A stretch of DNA of 64,000 bases from Dyadobacter frigoris (GTDB lineage Bacteria > Bacteroidota > Bacteroidia > Cytophagales > Spirosomataceae). Location of the stretch: positions 248,001 to 312,000 of the forward strand of contig NZ_SZVO01000008.1 in NCBI RefSeq assembly GCF_005280585.1, read 5' to 3'. Positions 28,104-36,963 of the stretch are shown here, one piece after another. How positions within the stretch are numbered: the first letter of the stretch is position 1; the number at the start of each line of letters is the position of its first letter. Position numbers and translations under genes: made by a program. The notes below the pieces were generated by a model, which saw only the letters and a list, made by a program, of their open reading frames with translations, was not told where the DNA came from and ran no database searches.

Positions 28104-28143
28104 GAAAAAGCCAGGTCAAGCAAAACTTAACCTGGCTTCTTTT
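28104..28143. terminator. Terminator after hppA
   Basis: A hairpin AAGCCAGGT paired with ACCTGGCTT around a loop, then CTTTTAATT on the plus strand and an A-run on the left side. It can serve both hppA and the convergent small gene at 28156. Confidence 0.75.
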
Positions 28144-28155
28144 AATTCCGTTTCC

Positions 28156-28434
28156 TCAAACTGCGCAATGCGCGAATATAACGTTACTATTTCTCCACAT
28201 CTTGTAACTTCCTGCCTGCGTAGTTTTAGGCTTCGTTTTTACAAATGTTTCGGTAACTATTGATTCAATATCTGTTTTTTCAATATATTCTTCAAGTAAG
28301 GCAATGGAGCAATTCAAAGAAGAAAAGCTGATGCCGGCATCATTAAGCGTGTGGAACAGATCTCTTAGTACGGCAAGATCTGTCTTGGCCATCAATAAGT
28401 TTTCAGGATTCATTCCGTAAGATTCAAGATTCAT
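28156..28434 (-). CDS. Small hypothetical protein next to the tracrRNA
   Basis: A 92-residue protein I do not recognise. It is mildly acidic, has no signal peptide or membrane segment, and its N-terminal half is predicted helical (LAVLRDLFHTLNDAGISF and SIALLEEYIEK). It lies on the same strand as, and about 95 bases downstream of, the tracrRNA terminator, and is convergent with hppA. There is no obvious ribosome binding site. It may be a separate housekeeping remnant or part of the CRISPR locus; position alone does not settle it. Coding status is likely but not certain. Confidence 0.5.
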   Translation of the reverse strand: MNLESYGMNPENLLMAKTDLAVLRDLFHTLNDAGISFSSLNCSIALLEEYIEKTDIESIVTETFVKTKPKTTQAGSYKMWRNSNVIFAHCAV

Positions 28435-28529
28435 TTTTTAATTATTAAGCTGGTTATTTTAGTTGTGATGCTTAATGGTGTTAAAAAAGTGTACCAGGGC
28501 AATTCGGGGAGGGAATTTTGGAGTGGTCT

Positions 28530-28611
28530 AAAAACAAAAATGTCTCCCGTTAAAAGTCGAGAGACGAACTTAATGTTTTCACAGCGGAAAAATCCTTATT
28601 GTGATTTGCTT
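28530..28611 (-). ncRNA. tracrRNA of the type II-C CRISPR system
   Basis: Read leftward from 28611 the strand begins AAGCAAATCACAAT, which pairs over 14 positions (one G-U) with the 5' end of the leftward-read CRISPR repeat (GTTGTGATTTGCTT). It continues AAGGATTTTTCCGCTGTG, a nexus-like hairpin in the same place as the AAUAAGG...CCGC element of the Neisseria II-C tracrRNA. It ends in a hairpin (GTCTC 28565-28561, GAGAC 28546-28542) followed by TTTTTGTTTT, a clean terminator. Predicted length is about 80 nt. Further CAA/TTG pairing can extend the duplex beyond one bulged base. It is divergent from cas9. Confidence 0.82.
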
Positions 28612-28616
28612 CAATG

Positions 28617-28648
28617 CAAATATATGAATAATATAAAACAAGTGACAA
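28617..28648 (-). promoter_or_regulatory. tracrRNA promoter
   Basis: On the minus strand TTG (28648-28646), 21 bases, TATATTTG (28624-28617): an exact Bacteroidota consensus. The predicted transcription start is near 28611, precisely where the anti-repeat begins, so promoter and RNA support each other. Confidence 0.65.
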
Positions 28649-28666
28649 AATATTGGATATTTAAAT

Positions 28667-28674
28667 TATTTTTG
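28667..28674 (+). promoter_or_regulatory. -7 box of the probable cas9 promoter
   Basis: TATTTTTG matches TAnnTTTG and lies 26 bases before the cas9 ATG. No TTG is found at the ideal -33 distance. The cas9 and tracrRNA promoters are packed back to back in about 90 bases. Confidence 0.45.
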
Positions 28675-28700
28675 ATAAAATAAAACTGTCCCTCCCAAAT

Positions 28701-31700
28701 ATGAGCAAAAAAATACTAGGTCTTGATTTAGGCACAACCTCAATTGGTTGGGCATTTGTAATAGAAGCTGATAACCAAGAATATTCCGAAATTAAGAAAA
28801 TTGGTGTAAGAGTTAATCCGCTTACAACAGACGAACAGACCAATTTTGAAAAAGGTAAGCCTGTATCTGTTAACGCAGACAGAACACTTAAAAGAGGAGC
28901 TAGAAGAAATTTACAACGTTATAAACAACGCCGTGAAAATCTGGTAGAGGTTTTAAAAAATAATAATCTTATTACAAGTGATTCAGTTTTGGCTGAAAAC
29001 GATAAAAATACCACTCATTCTACTTTTGAGATTAGAGCACGAGCAGCTTCCGAGAAAGTTGAAAAAGAGGAACTCGCCAGAATTTTGTTAATGATAAATA
29101 AAAAACGGGGTTATAAAAGCAGTAGAAAGGCTAAAAACGAAGAAGAAGGCCAGGCTATTGACGGAATGGCTATTGCCAAAAGACTTTATGATGAAAATTT
29201 AACGCCTGGGCAACTCAGTTGTGCATTACTGAAAGAAGGTAGAAAGGTTCTCCCTGATTTTTATCGCTCTGATCTACAAACTGAGTTTAACGGGATTTGG
29301 GACTTTCACCAATCATTTTATCCGGACATTTTAACTGATGGATTTAAAAATGAAATTGCTGGAAAGGGTCAGCGCGCAACAGCGGCGTCATTTTGGAATA
29401 GGTATAAGTTTAATACTGCTGAAAATAAGGGGACAAAAGCTGAAAAGAGACTGAGAAGTTATGAATGGAGAAGTAAGGCTATTAACACAAAACTCAGTGC
29501 GGAAGAGGTTGCCTACGTCCTGACGGAAGTGAACAACAATATCAGTAATTCCAGCGGATACCTTGGCGAGATTAGTGACAGAAGTAAAGAGCTTTATTTC
29601 AATAAGGAAACTATTGGCCAATATTTGTACAAACAATTATTGGTTAGCCCCCATTCGAGAATGAAAGGTCAGGTTTTTTATCGTCAGGACTATTTTGATG
29701 AATTTGAAACAATTTGGGAAACTCAGTCTAGATATCATTCGGAGCTTACCAAGGATTTGAAAATTGAGATTAGAGATATAATCATTTTTTACCAGAGAAA
29801 ACTAAAATCGCAAAAAGGCCAGGTAGGTATTTGCGAGTTAGAAAACAAGGAAATTGATCTTGAAATAGATGGCAAAAAGGTTACGCGGACTATTGGAGCA
29901 AAGGTCATACCAAAATCTTCCCCGCTTTTTCAGGAATTCAAAATCTGGCAAAATTTAAATAATCTACTTTTTCAAAATAAGAAATCGAAAGAAATTATTC
30001 CACTGGATCTGGACGCGAAAGGAATTCTTTTTGAAGAACTGAATTCAAAAGGAAATTTGAAAACTGATGATGCGCTTAATATACTGGGATATAATCCAAA
30101 AGAATGGGATGCCAATTTTTCGAGTCTGGAAGGAAATAAGACCAATCAGATATTTTATGAAACATTTCTAAAAATGCTGGAATTGGAAGGGCACGAAGAG
30201 TATGTCTTATCTGATTTTTCGGGAAAAGAGATTAAAGAATTAATTCTTTCCTTTTTTGAATCAATGGGTATTGAAATTTCTATACTTAATTTTAGTGCTG
30301 ATCTGGATGGTAAGGCATTTGAAAAACAACCTGCCTATCTGTTCTGGCATCTTCTTTATTCCTACACGGATGACAGTAGTACAACTGGTGATAAACAACT
30401 TCTGGAAATACTTCAATCTAAATTTGGCTTCAAAAAGGAGCATGCAATATTGTTGTCCAACATTAATTTTGAAAATGATTACGGAAATCTTAGTGCCAAA
30501 GCGATTCGTAAAATACTTCCCTTTTTAAAGGCGGGACACCCGCTATCAGGTGAATCTAAATTTGACGGCTCTTTAAGTGCCAGGTTACTAGCCGGCTATA
30601 AGGATTCTTCTTCAATCACAAAAGAAGAAAACGACAATCGTGATTTAAAGGAAAGATTGAAAATATTACCAAAAAACAGTTTGCGAAACCCTGTGGTTGA
30701 AAAGATTCTCAATCAAATGGTAAATGTCGTAAATGCAATTATTGATGATCCGTCTTTGGGTAGGCCGGATGAGATAAGAATTGAACTGGCAAGGGAGCTA
30801 AAAAAGAATGCAAAAGAGCGTGAGGAGATGACTTCTCAGATTAACTCGGCAAAGACTAATCATGAGGCTATTAGAAAGAAACTGATAAATGAGTTTGGTG
30901 TTAAAAATCCTACAAGAAATGATATCATTAGGTTCAAATTATATGATGAATTAAAACTGAACAGTTATAAAGATTTATACACGAATCATTATATTTCGCC
31001 GCAGGAATTGTTTACAAATAAATATGATATAGAACATATCATTCCCAAGTCCAGGCTCTTTGACGATAGTTTTTCAAATAAAACCATTGTTCCAAGGTCT
31101 GTAAATGCAAATAAGGATAAGGCAACTGCATACGACTTTATTTCCAACACCTATTCTAATGATCTCAAAGATTATTTGGCCAGAGTGGAAATGATGTTTA
31201 AAACAAAAGATGGGTCTATCAGTAAAGCAAAATATAAAAAATTGCTGATGAAAGGTAGCGATATTGGAGAGGGCTTTATTGAACGAGATCTTCGGGACAG
31301 CCAATACATTGCAAAAAAGGCGAAACAAATGTTACTCCGGATTTGCAGAACGGTGGTATCGACAACTGGAAGCGTTACAGATCGTCTCCGGGAAGATTGG
31401 AACCTTGTCAACGTAATGCAGGAATTGAATATGGATAAATTCCGGAAACTTGGTCTGACTGAAATGGTCGAAAAAAAGGATGGAAGTTTTAAGGAACGAA
31501 TCACTGAATGGACAAAGAGAAATGATCATCGTCACCATGGTATGGATGCATTAACGATTGCATTTACACGACACGAACATATTCAATATCTCAATAATCT
31601 TAATGCTAAGAATAAAGAGGATAAAAAAGGAAAAGAAATTTACGGTATTGAACAAAAGATAACTTTTCTAGAAGGAGAAAACGGAAGTAAGAAAAGAAAG

Positions 31701-32891
31701 TTTAAAGCACCACTTCCTAATTTCAGAAATGAAGCTAAAAGTCATCTTGAAAATCTTCTGATCTCTTGTAAATCAAAAAATAAAGTTACTACGAAAAATA
31801 AAAATAAGGTAAAAGTTAAAAATGGCACTAAAACGCGAATTGAATTAACGCCACGTGGCGCATTGCACAAAGAGACTGTTTATGGAAGAATCCGGCAGTA
31901 CAAAACGAAAGAAGAAAAAATAGGTGCTAAGTTTGACCTTGAAACTATTAAAACTGTCGCTAACAGTACTTACCGGGATTTGCTAACAGACAGACTTCTT
32001 AACAATGAAAATGATCCTAAAAAAGCCTTTACCGGAGCCAATTCATTAATTAAAAAACCAATTTATATTAATTCTGGAAAAGTGGATGTTGTCCCTGAAA
32101 AAGTAAAACTTGTGTGGCTTGAAGATGATTTTACAATTCGGAAAGAAATTACGCCTGATTTGAAAATTGACAAAGTTATTGATTCCGGTATTCGCAAAAT
32201 TTTGGAAAACAGACTAATGGATTTTGATGGTAATGCCAAAGAAGCGTTCTCGAATCTTGATAAAAATCCAATTTGGCTAAATGAAAAAGCGGGAATTGCT
32301 ATAAAAAGAGTGAAGATAAGCGGTGTGAAAAATGCTGAGTCTCTTCATTATAAGAAGGATAATCTTGGTAATTACGTTGAAGATAATCTTGGCAAACGTA
32401 TTCCTACTGATTTTGTGAGTACGGGAAGTAATCATCATGTAGCGATATACCGTGATGAGGAAGGAAACTTGCAGGATCAGGTAATATCATTTTATGAAAC
32501 TGTTGAGCGCGTTAATCAGGGACTTTCTATCATTGACCGATCATATAATCAAGATAAAGGATGGAAATTTCTCTTTTCCATGAAACAAAATGAGTATTTT
32601 GTTTTTCCTGCATCCGATTTTGATCCTTCTGAGGTTGATTTGTTGAATTCGGCTAACAATAAACTAATTAGCCCAAATTTATTCAGAGTTCAAAAATTTT
32701 CAAAAGTCACGTATGGAAATTCTTCTGTTCGTGACTATGTTTTTAGACATCATCTTGAAACTTCTGTTGAAGAAAAAAAGGCTTTAAAGGATGTAGCCTA
32801 TAAAAGCATAAAGAGTGTGTCAAATTTTGAGAACATAATCAAAGTTCGTGTCAACCACATTGGGAAAATTGTGAAAGTCGGTGAATATTAG
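28701..32891 (+). CDS. cas9: CRISPR-associated endonuclease Cas9 (type II-C)
   Basis: A 1396-residue crRNA-guided DNA endonuclease. RuvC-I is KKILGLDLGTTSIGWAF with catalytic D9. The bridge helix RGARRNLQRYKQRRENL is at about 73-89. RuvC-II has IRIELARELK with E695. The HNH domain has YDIEHIIPKSRLFDD with H779 and the following Asn-rich strand. RuvC-III has NDHRHHGMDALTIAF with H946 and D949. All nuclease residues are present. The size is within the larger Bacteroidota II-C enzymes, and no csn2 or cas4 follows, which sets the subtype. The start ATG follows a CCTCCCAAAT sequence that recurs at the cas1 start. Confidence 0.97.
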   Translation: MSKKILGLDLGTTSIGWAFVIEADNQEYSEIKKIGVRVNPLTTDEQTNFEKGKPVSVNADRTLKRGARRNLQRYKQRRENLVEVLKNNNLITSDSVLAENDKNTTHSTFEIRARAASEKVEKEELARILLMINKKRGYKSSRKAKNEEEGQAIDGMAIAKRLYDENLTPGQLSCALLKEGRKVLPDFYRSDLQTEFNGIWDFHQSFYPDILTDGFKNEIAGKGQRATAASFWNRYKFNTAENKGTKAEKRLRSYEWRSKAINTKLSAEEVAYVLTEVNNNISNSSGYLGEISDRSKELYFNKETIGQYLYKQLLVSPHSRMKGQVFYRQDYFDEFETIWETQSRYHSELTKDLKIEIRDIIIFYQRKLKSQKGQVGICELENKEIDLEIDGKKVTRTIGAKVIPKSSPLFQEFKIWQNLNNLLFQNKKSKEIIPLDLDAKGILFEELNSKGNLKTDDALNILGYNPKEWDANFSSLEGNKTNQIFYETFLKMLELEGHEEYVLSDFSGKEIKELILSFFESMGIEISILNFSADLDGKAFEKQPAYLFWHLLYSYTDDSSTTGDKQLLEILQSKFGFKKEHAILLSNINFENDYGNLSAKAIRKILPFLKAGHPLSGESKFDGSLSARLLAGYKDSSSITKEENDNRDLKERLKILPKNSLRNPVVEKILNQMVNVVNAIIDDPSLGRPDEIRIELARELKKNAKEREEMTSQINSAKTNHEAIRKKLINEFGVKNPTRNDIIRFKLYDELKLNSYKDLYTNHYISPQELFTNKYDIEHIIPKSRLFDDSFSNKTIVPRSVNANKDKATAYDFISNTYSNDLKDYLARVEMMFKTKDGSISKAKYKKLLMKGSDIGEGFIERDLRDSQYIAKKAKQMLLRICRTVVSTTGSVTDRLREDWNLVNVMQELNMDKFRKLGLTEMVEKKDGSFKERITEWTKRNDHRHHGMDALTIAFTRHEHIQYLNNLNAKNKEDKKGKEIYGIEQKITFLEGENGSKKRKFKAPLPNFRNEAKSHLENLLISCKSKNKVTTKNKNKVKVKNGTKTRIELTPRGALHKETVYGRIRQYKTKEEKIGAKFDLETIKTVANSTYRDLLTDRLLNNENDPKKAFTGANSLIKKPIYINSGKVDVVPEKVKLVWLEDDFTIRKEITPDLKIDKVIDSGIRKILENRLMDFDGNAKEAFSNLDKNPIWLNEKAGIAIKRVKISGVKNAESLHYKKDNLGNYVEDNLGKRIPTDFVSTGSNHHVAIYRDEEGNLQDQVISFYETVERVNQGLSIIDRSYNQDKGWKFLFSMKQNEYFVFPASDFDPSEVDLLNSANNKLISPNLFRVQKFSKVTYGNSSVRDYVFRHHLETSVEEKKALKDVAYKSIKSVSNFENIIKVRVNHIGKIVKVGEY

Positions 32892-32950
32892 TATTTTAAC
32901 TGCCGTTAAATAACAATTCCGACGGAATTTTCGATATGTAACTACTAATT

Positions 32951-32993
32951 TATAATTTGGGAGGACTCAATGTCATAATCCTCCCAAATTATA
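32951..32993 (+). promoter_or_regulatory. Perfect 15-bp stem-loop abutting the cas1 start codon
   Basis: TATAATTTGGGAGGA (32951-32965) is perfectly complementary to 32979-32993, with a 13-base loop. The right arm ends on the A of the cas1 ATG, so the RNA hairpin would sit against the start codon. No T-run follows, so it is not a normal terminator. The right arm contains CCTCCCAAAT, the same sequence that precedes the cas9 ATG (28691-28700). Confidence 0.65.
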
Positions 32994-33907
32994 TGATTAA
33001 ACGAACGCTTCACTTCGGTAATCCCGCATATCTGAGCCTTAATAATGCCCAATTAAGTATTGATCTTCCACATTTGCGTGAATTTGGAGAAGAACATTCC
33101 AAGAAATCAATAGCGATTGAAGATATTGGTGTACTTATTCTGGAACATAAACAAATTACCATCACACATGGCTGTATTGCGGCATTGCTTGAAAATAATG
33201 TCGCGATTATCACCTGCAATCATTCTCATCATCCTACCGGCTTATTGCTGCCGCTTGAAGGTAATGGATTACAAAGTAAAACCTACCGGTACCAGATAGA
33301 AGCTTCACAGCCGCTTAAAAAACAATTGTGGCAACAAACTATTCAGGCTAAGATCTATAATCAGGCGGCAGTACTTCGTGAGCGTGGAATTCCAATGGAA
33401 AATATGCTTCATTGGGTAAAAAGTGTTCGTTCCGGTGATCCTGATAATTTTGAAGGAAGGGCTGCCGCATATTACTGGAAAAATGTATTTCCAAAGAAAG
33501 TCGAATTTTTTCGAGGACGTGAAGGTAATCCACCTAACAATTTACTCAATTATGGCTACGCGATTTTACGTGCCATTGTAGCAAGAGGATTGGTCTCTTC
33601 CGGGCTTCTGCCCACGTTGGGTATTCATCATCACAATCAATATAATGCCTATTGTCTGGCGGATGATATTATGGAACCATACCGGCCATTTGTAGATCAA
33701 ATTGTCTTGAAAATTAAAGATAATGGCGAAAACTTTCTGGAATTGTCAACTTCCCTGAAATCAAAGTTGATGGATATAGCCAGTTGTGATATTATGATTG
33801 ATAACGAAACCAGCCCATTAATGGTTGGACTTCAAAAAACGACCTCATCACTGGTGAAATGTTATGAGGGAAAGCAACGTAAAATCAATTATCCAATTAT
33901 TCTGTAA
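32993..33907 (+). CDS. cas1: CRISPR-associated endonuclease Cas1 (type II)
   Basis: A 304-residue integrase subunit for spacer acquisition. The start ATG 32993 gives MIKRTLHFGNPAYLSLNNAQ, the standard N-terminus of type II Cas1; earlier in-frame starts add unrelated residues. Conserved parts include EDIGVLILEHKQITITHG, VRSGDPDNFEGRAAAYYW (catalytic Glu), ILRAIVARGLVSSGLLPTLG with the following HHHNQYNAYCLADDIMEPYRP (His and Asp of the metal site, given as position about 205-235). It begins 101 bases after cas9 stops. Confidence 0.96.
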   Translation: MIKRTLHFGNPAYLSLNNAQLSIDLPHLREFGEEHSKKSIAIEDIGVLILEHKQITITHGCIAALLENNVAIITCNHSHHPTGLLLPLEGNGLQSKTYRYQIEASQPLKKQLWQQTIQAKIYNQAAVLRERGIPMENMLHWVKSVRSGDPDNFEGRAAAYYWKNVFPKKVEFFRGREGNPPNNLLNYGYAILRAIVARGLVSSGLLPTLGIHHHNQYNAYCLADDIMEPYRPFVDQIVLKIKDNGENFLELSTSLKSKLMDIASCDIMIDNETSPLMVGLQKTTSSLVKCYEGKQRKINYPIIL

Positions 33908-34276
<369 letters not shown>

Positions 34277-34295
34277 AATAGGATAATTAAAATGA

Positions 34296-34337
34296 CAAAA
34301 AAAATCGGAAATCTGTTAAGATATTCCGATTTTTTTT
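34296..34337. terminator. Bidirectional terminator between cas2 and the CRISPR array
   Basis: A hairpin with AAAAAAAATCGGAA on the left and TTCCGATTTTTTTT on the right. With A and T tracts on both sides it can stop the rightward cas transcript and the leftward array transcript alike. Confidence 0.85.
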
Positions 34338-34390
34338 CTTTGATATGTCGACTGTAACTAATTGATTACTAGATAAATAATCCATAGTAT
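34338..34390. other. Cas-side CRISPR flank (leader candidate) with an inverted partial repeat
   Basis: A 53-base AT-rich flank before the first repeat. At 34338-34352 CTTTGATATGTCGAC is an inverted copy (14 of 15) of the repeat segment GTCGATATATCAAAG. It could help dock the acquisition complex, or fold against the last repeat in the leftward transcript. It is too short and lacks the downstream structure needed to be a tracrRNA. Confidence 0.5.
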
Positions 34391-35097
34391 GTTGTTGTCG
34401 ATATATCAAAGATCGAATTTTGAAAGCAAATCACAACCGTTGCTAAATTCAATTATAGACGTTGCGCGTTGTTGTCGATATATCAAAGATCGAATTTTGA
34501 AAGCAAATCACAACTACTTCCAAGTTTTTTAAATGCTCTTGCAGTTGTTGTCGATATATCAAAGATCGAATTTTGAAAGCAAATCACAACACCCTTTTCT
34601 GTTCCCTGAAAAGATTCAGGGTTGTTGTCGATATATCAAAGATCGAATTTTGAAAGCAAATCACAACCCAGCCAATAGACCAATCAATTGGAAGATCGTT
34701 GTTGTCGATATATCAAAGATCGAATTTTGAAAGCAAATCACAACATGATCGATGTCATAAAGGATTTCGGACAAGTTGTTGTCGATATATCAAAGATCGA
34801 ATTTTGAAAGCAAATCACAACTATCTCTGAGCGATGCCAGAAGGGACTGAAGTTGTTGTCGATATATCAAAGATCGAATTTTGAAAGCAAATCACAACGT
34901 GAAGTAGAAAAGGATAAAACAGCCAGTGGTTGTTGTCGATATATCAAAGATCGAATTTTGAAAGCAAATCACAACTCAGTAGAAAAAGTCCCAACATATA
35001 CATAGTTGTTGTCGATATATCAAAGATCGAATTTTGAAAGCAAATCACAACATGCAGGATCATTGAATCAGACATTGGTAAGTTGTTGTCGATATAT
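34391..35097 (-). CRISPR. CRISPR array, cas-proximal block (9 whole repeats and a partial one)
   Basis: Repeats of 47 bp start at 34391, 34468, 34544, 34621, 34698, 34775, 34852, 34929 and 35005, with spacers of 29-30 bp. A tenth repeat starts at 35082 and is cut after 16 bases by an IS21-family element. I assign the minus strand because only the leftward reading gives a repeat (starting GTTGTGATTTGCTT) that pairs with the tracrRNA. In that reading TTG at repeat positions 2-4 and GATCTTTG at 24-31 are spaced by 19, close to a Bacteroidota promoter. Confidence 0.96.
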
Positions 35098-35376
35098 TGC
35101 ATATTCCACTCTATAGTTTACCACGATTCCGATTTCATATTTTACCAGAAATTCCGAACATGCTTTACCAGTGTTCCGGAATAGTTTACCAGTTATTCCG
35201 CGGTAGGTTTTACCAGTTATTCCGCTGCAAACTTTACCAATTGGAAGTAAAATCAGGGCATTAAAAATCTGTCATTTCGACAGATACTTTACCGGATTTT
35301 CCGCTACATACTTTACCACTGAGGATTTCATACCGTTCTGGGATACATTTGATTACGATCAAAAACTATCCGGAGA

Positions 35377-36948
35377 ATGGCTAATAAATCACTTAGTATG
35401 CAAAAATTACGTCAGATACTTTTATTCCTGAAACGAGGCTATTCCGAGCGCTCTATTGTGAAGCAAACCGGCATTTCAAGGCAGACTGTGCATCAGTACG
35501 CCAGATTGTTTTTGGAAACCGGAAGTGATTATAATACCCTTTTAACCCTTAGTGATCATCAGCTGCACTCCATTATTGAAGGGAATAAACCAGAAAAGGA
35601 GCAGGTCCGGGATACGCGTAAAAGCCAGTTTTTAGACCAGATTGATTACTTTATACTGGAATTAAAAAGGGTTGGTGTCACCCGTCAGCTTCTTTGGCAG
35701 GAATACCTCGAAGCGCACCCTTCTGGTTTTCAGTACTCCAGGTTCTGTGAACTTCTTGATATAGAAACGGGCCGCAGGAAGCCCAGTATGCATTTTAGCC
35801 ATAATCCAGCCGAGCTGATGGAGATCGACTTTGCGGGCTCAAAACTGCATTATGTCGATAAGAAAAGTGGTGAGATAATCGAATGTCCCGTACTAATCGG
35901 TGTGCTGCCGTTCAGCGGTTACGCTTATGTGGAAGCCCTTGACAATGCGAGCCTGCCGCAGGTAATCAAAGGCTTGAACAACATGCTCAATTACCTGGGT
36001 GGAGTGCCCTTAAATGCAATCTCAGACAACATGAGACAGTGGGTAAGCAAATCCTGTCGTTATGAGCCGACCTTTCCACAGATGCTTGAGCAGTGGTCTA
36101 TCCATAACCACATAGGCCTGTTGGCCACCAGACCAGGTTTCCCCAAAGACAAGCCTTCTGTAGAGAATCAGGTATTGATCACCTACCGTCGTGTTTACGC
36201 CCTGATCCGCAATACAACTTTCCATAGCCGTACCGAGCTGAATAACGCCATTCTTCAAAAGCTTGAAGAACATCACCGGCAAAACTTTCAAAAGAAAACA
36301 TACAGCAGATACCAGCTATTTAACTCTGAGGAAAAGCCCTTATTACAACCCTTGCCTCAGACACCTTATGAACTCCGTCATTACACACGGGGCAAAGTAC
36401 ATAAAAACTACTACGTCGTGGTAGGCGAAGACTGGCACTTTTACAGCGTTCCCAGCACCTATGTAGGTAAAGAAGTACAGATTGTGTACGATAGCGATTG
36501 TGTAGAGATCTACCACCGTCAGGAGCGGATTGCTCTTCATAAGAGAAGTTTTAAAAAACATGCCTACACTACCGAATGGGAGCACATGCCCGAGAATCAT
36601 AAAAGGATTGCTGAACAAAAAGGATGGAATCCGGAATACTACCTCAGAAAGGCCTCTGAAAATGGTGTCTTTACCCGGGAGTTTTTTGATAAGCTAATGC
36701 AAAGTAAAATAACGATTCACCAGGCCTACGGCCCTTGCCTTGGTATACTGAGGCTCATTACAGAATATGGTCCTGCCAGAGTGGAATCAGCTTGTAAAAG
36801 AGCCCTGATGGGAAGTAAATACAATTATGGTGTAGTTAAAACGATCCTTAAAAACAATATGGATCTGATCGTAGAACTTACCGAATTACCTTCCCAGATT
36901 CCGGCCCATACCAACATCAGAGGTGCAGATTTTTATAAAACAATTTAA
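35377..36948 (+). CDS. istA: IS21-family transposase IstA
   Basis: A 523-residue DDE transposase. The N-terminal helix-turn-helix is in RSIVKQTGISRQTVHQYARL (about residues 23-42). The catalytic core has the first Asp in LMEIDFAGSKLHYVD, the second in NAISDNMRQWV and the Glu in KDKPSVENQVLITYRR. Length is normal and the frame is intact, so the element may be active. It is followed after 15 bases by istB. A CRISPR repeat promoter at the right edge of the element would read antisense to this operon. Confidence 0.96.
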   Translation: MANKSLSMQKLRQILLFLKRGYSERSIVKQTGISRQTVHQYARLFLETGSDYNTLLTLSDHQLHSIIEGNKPEKEQVRDTRKSQFLDQIDYFILELKRVGVTRQLLWQEYLEAHPSGFQYSRFCELLDIETGRRKPSMHFSHNPAELMEIDFAGSKLHYVDKKSGEIIECPVLIGVLPFSGYAYVEALDNASLPQVIKGLNNMLNYLGGVPLNAISDNMRQWVSKSCRYEPTFPQMLEQWSIHNHIGLLATRPGFPKDKPSVENQVLITYRRVYALIRNTTFHSRTELNNAILQKLEEHHRQNFQKKTYSRYQLFNSEEKPLLQPLPQTPYELRHYTRGKVHKNYYVVVGEDWHFYSVPSTYVGKEVQIVYDSDCVEIYHRQERIALHKRSFKKHAYTTEWEHMPENHKRIAEQKGWNPEYYLRKASENGVFTREFFDKLMQSKITIHQAYGPCLGILRLITEYGPARVESACKRALMGSKYNYGVVKTILKNNMDLIVELTELPSQIPAHTNIRGADFYKTI

Positions 36949-36963
36949 TAAACAGTACTGATC

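Noticed and set aside
28465..28683. 72-residue plus-strand frame before cas9
   Set aside because: It overlaps the tracrRNA and both promoters and has no recognisable protein features.
28598..28700. Possible tracrRNA on the plus strand starting TTGTGATTTGCTT
   Set aside because: The plus strand here has the same sense as the leftward repeat, so it would need a rightward array. No hairpins or terminator follow before cas9. The minus strand has anti-repeat, nexus and terminator.
32957..32992. Upstream start for cas1 within the stem-loop
   Set aside because: The extra residues come from the hairpin arms; type II Cas1 proteins begin MIKRTL.
34338..34390. Cas2-side inverted partial repeat as a tracrRNA
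   Set aside because: Only 15 bases match, on neither strand do the other anti-repeat part and nexus follow, and one direction runs straight into a terminator.
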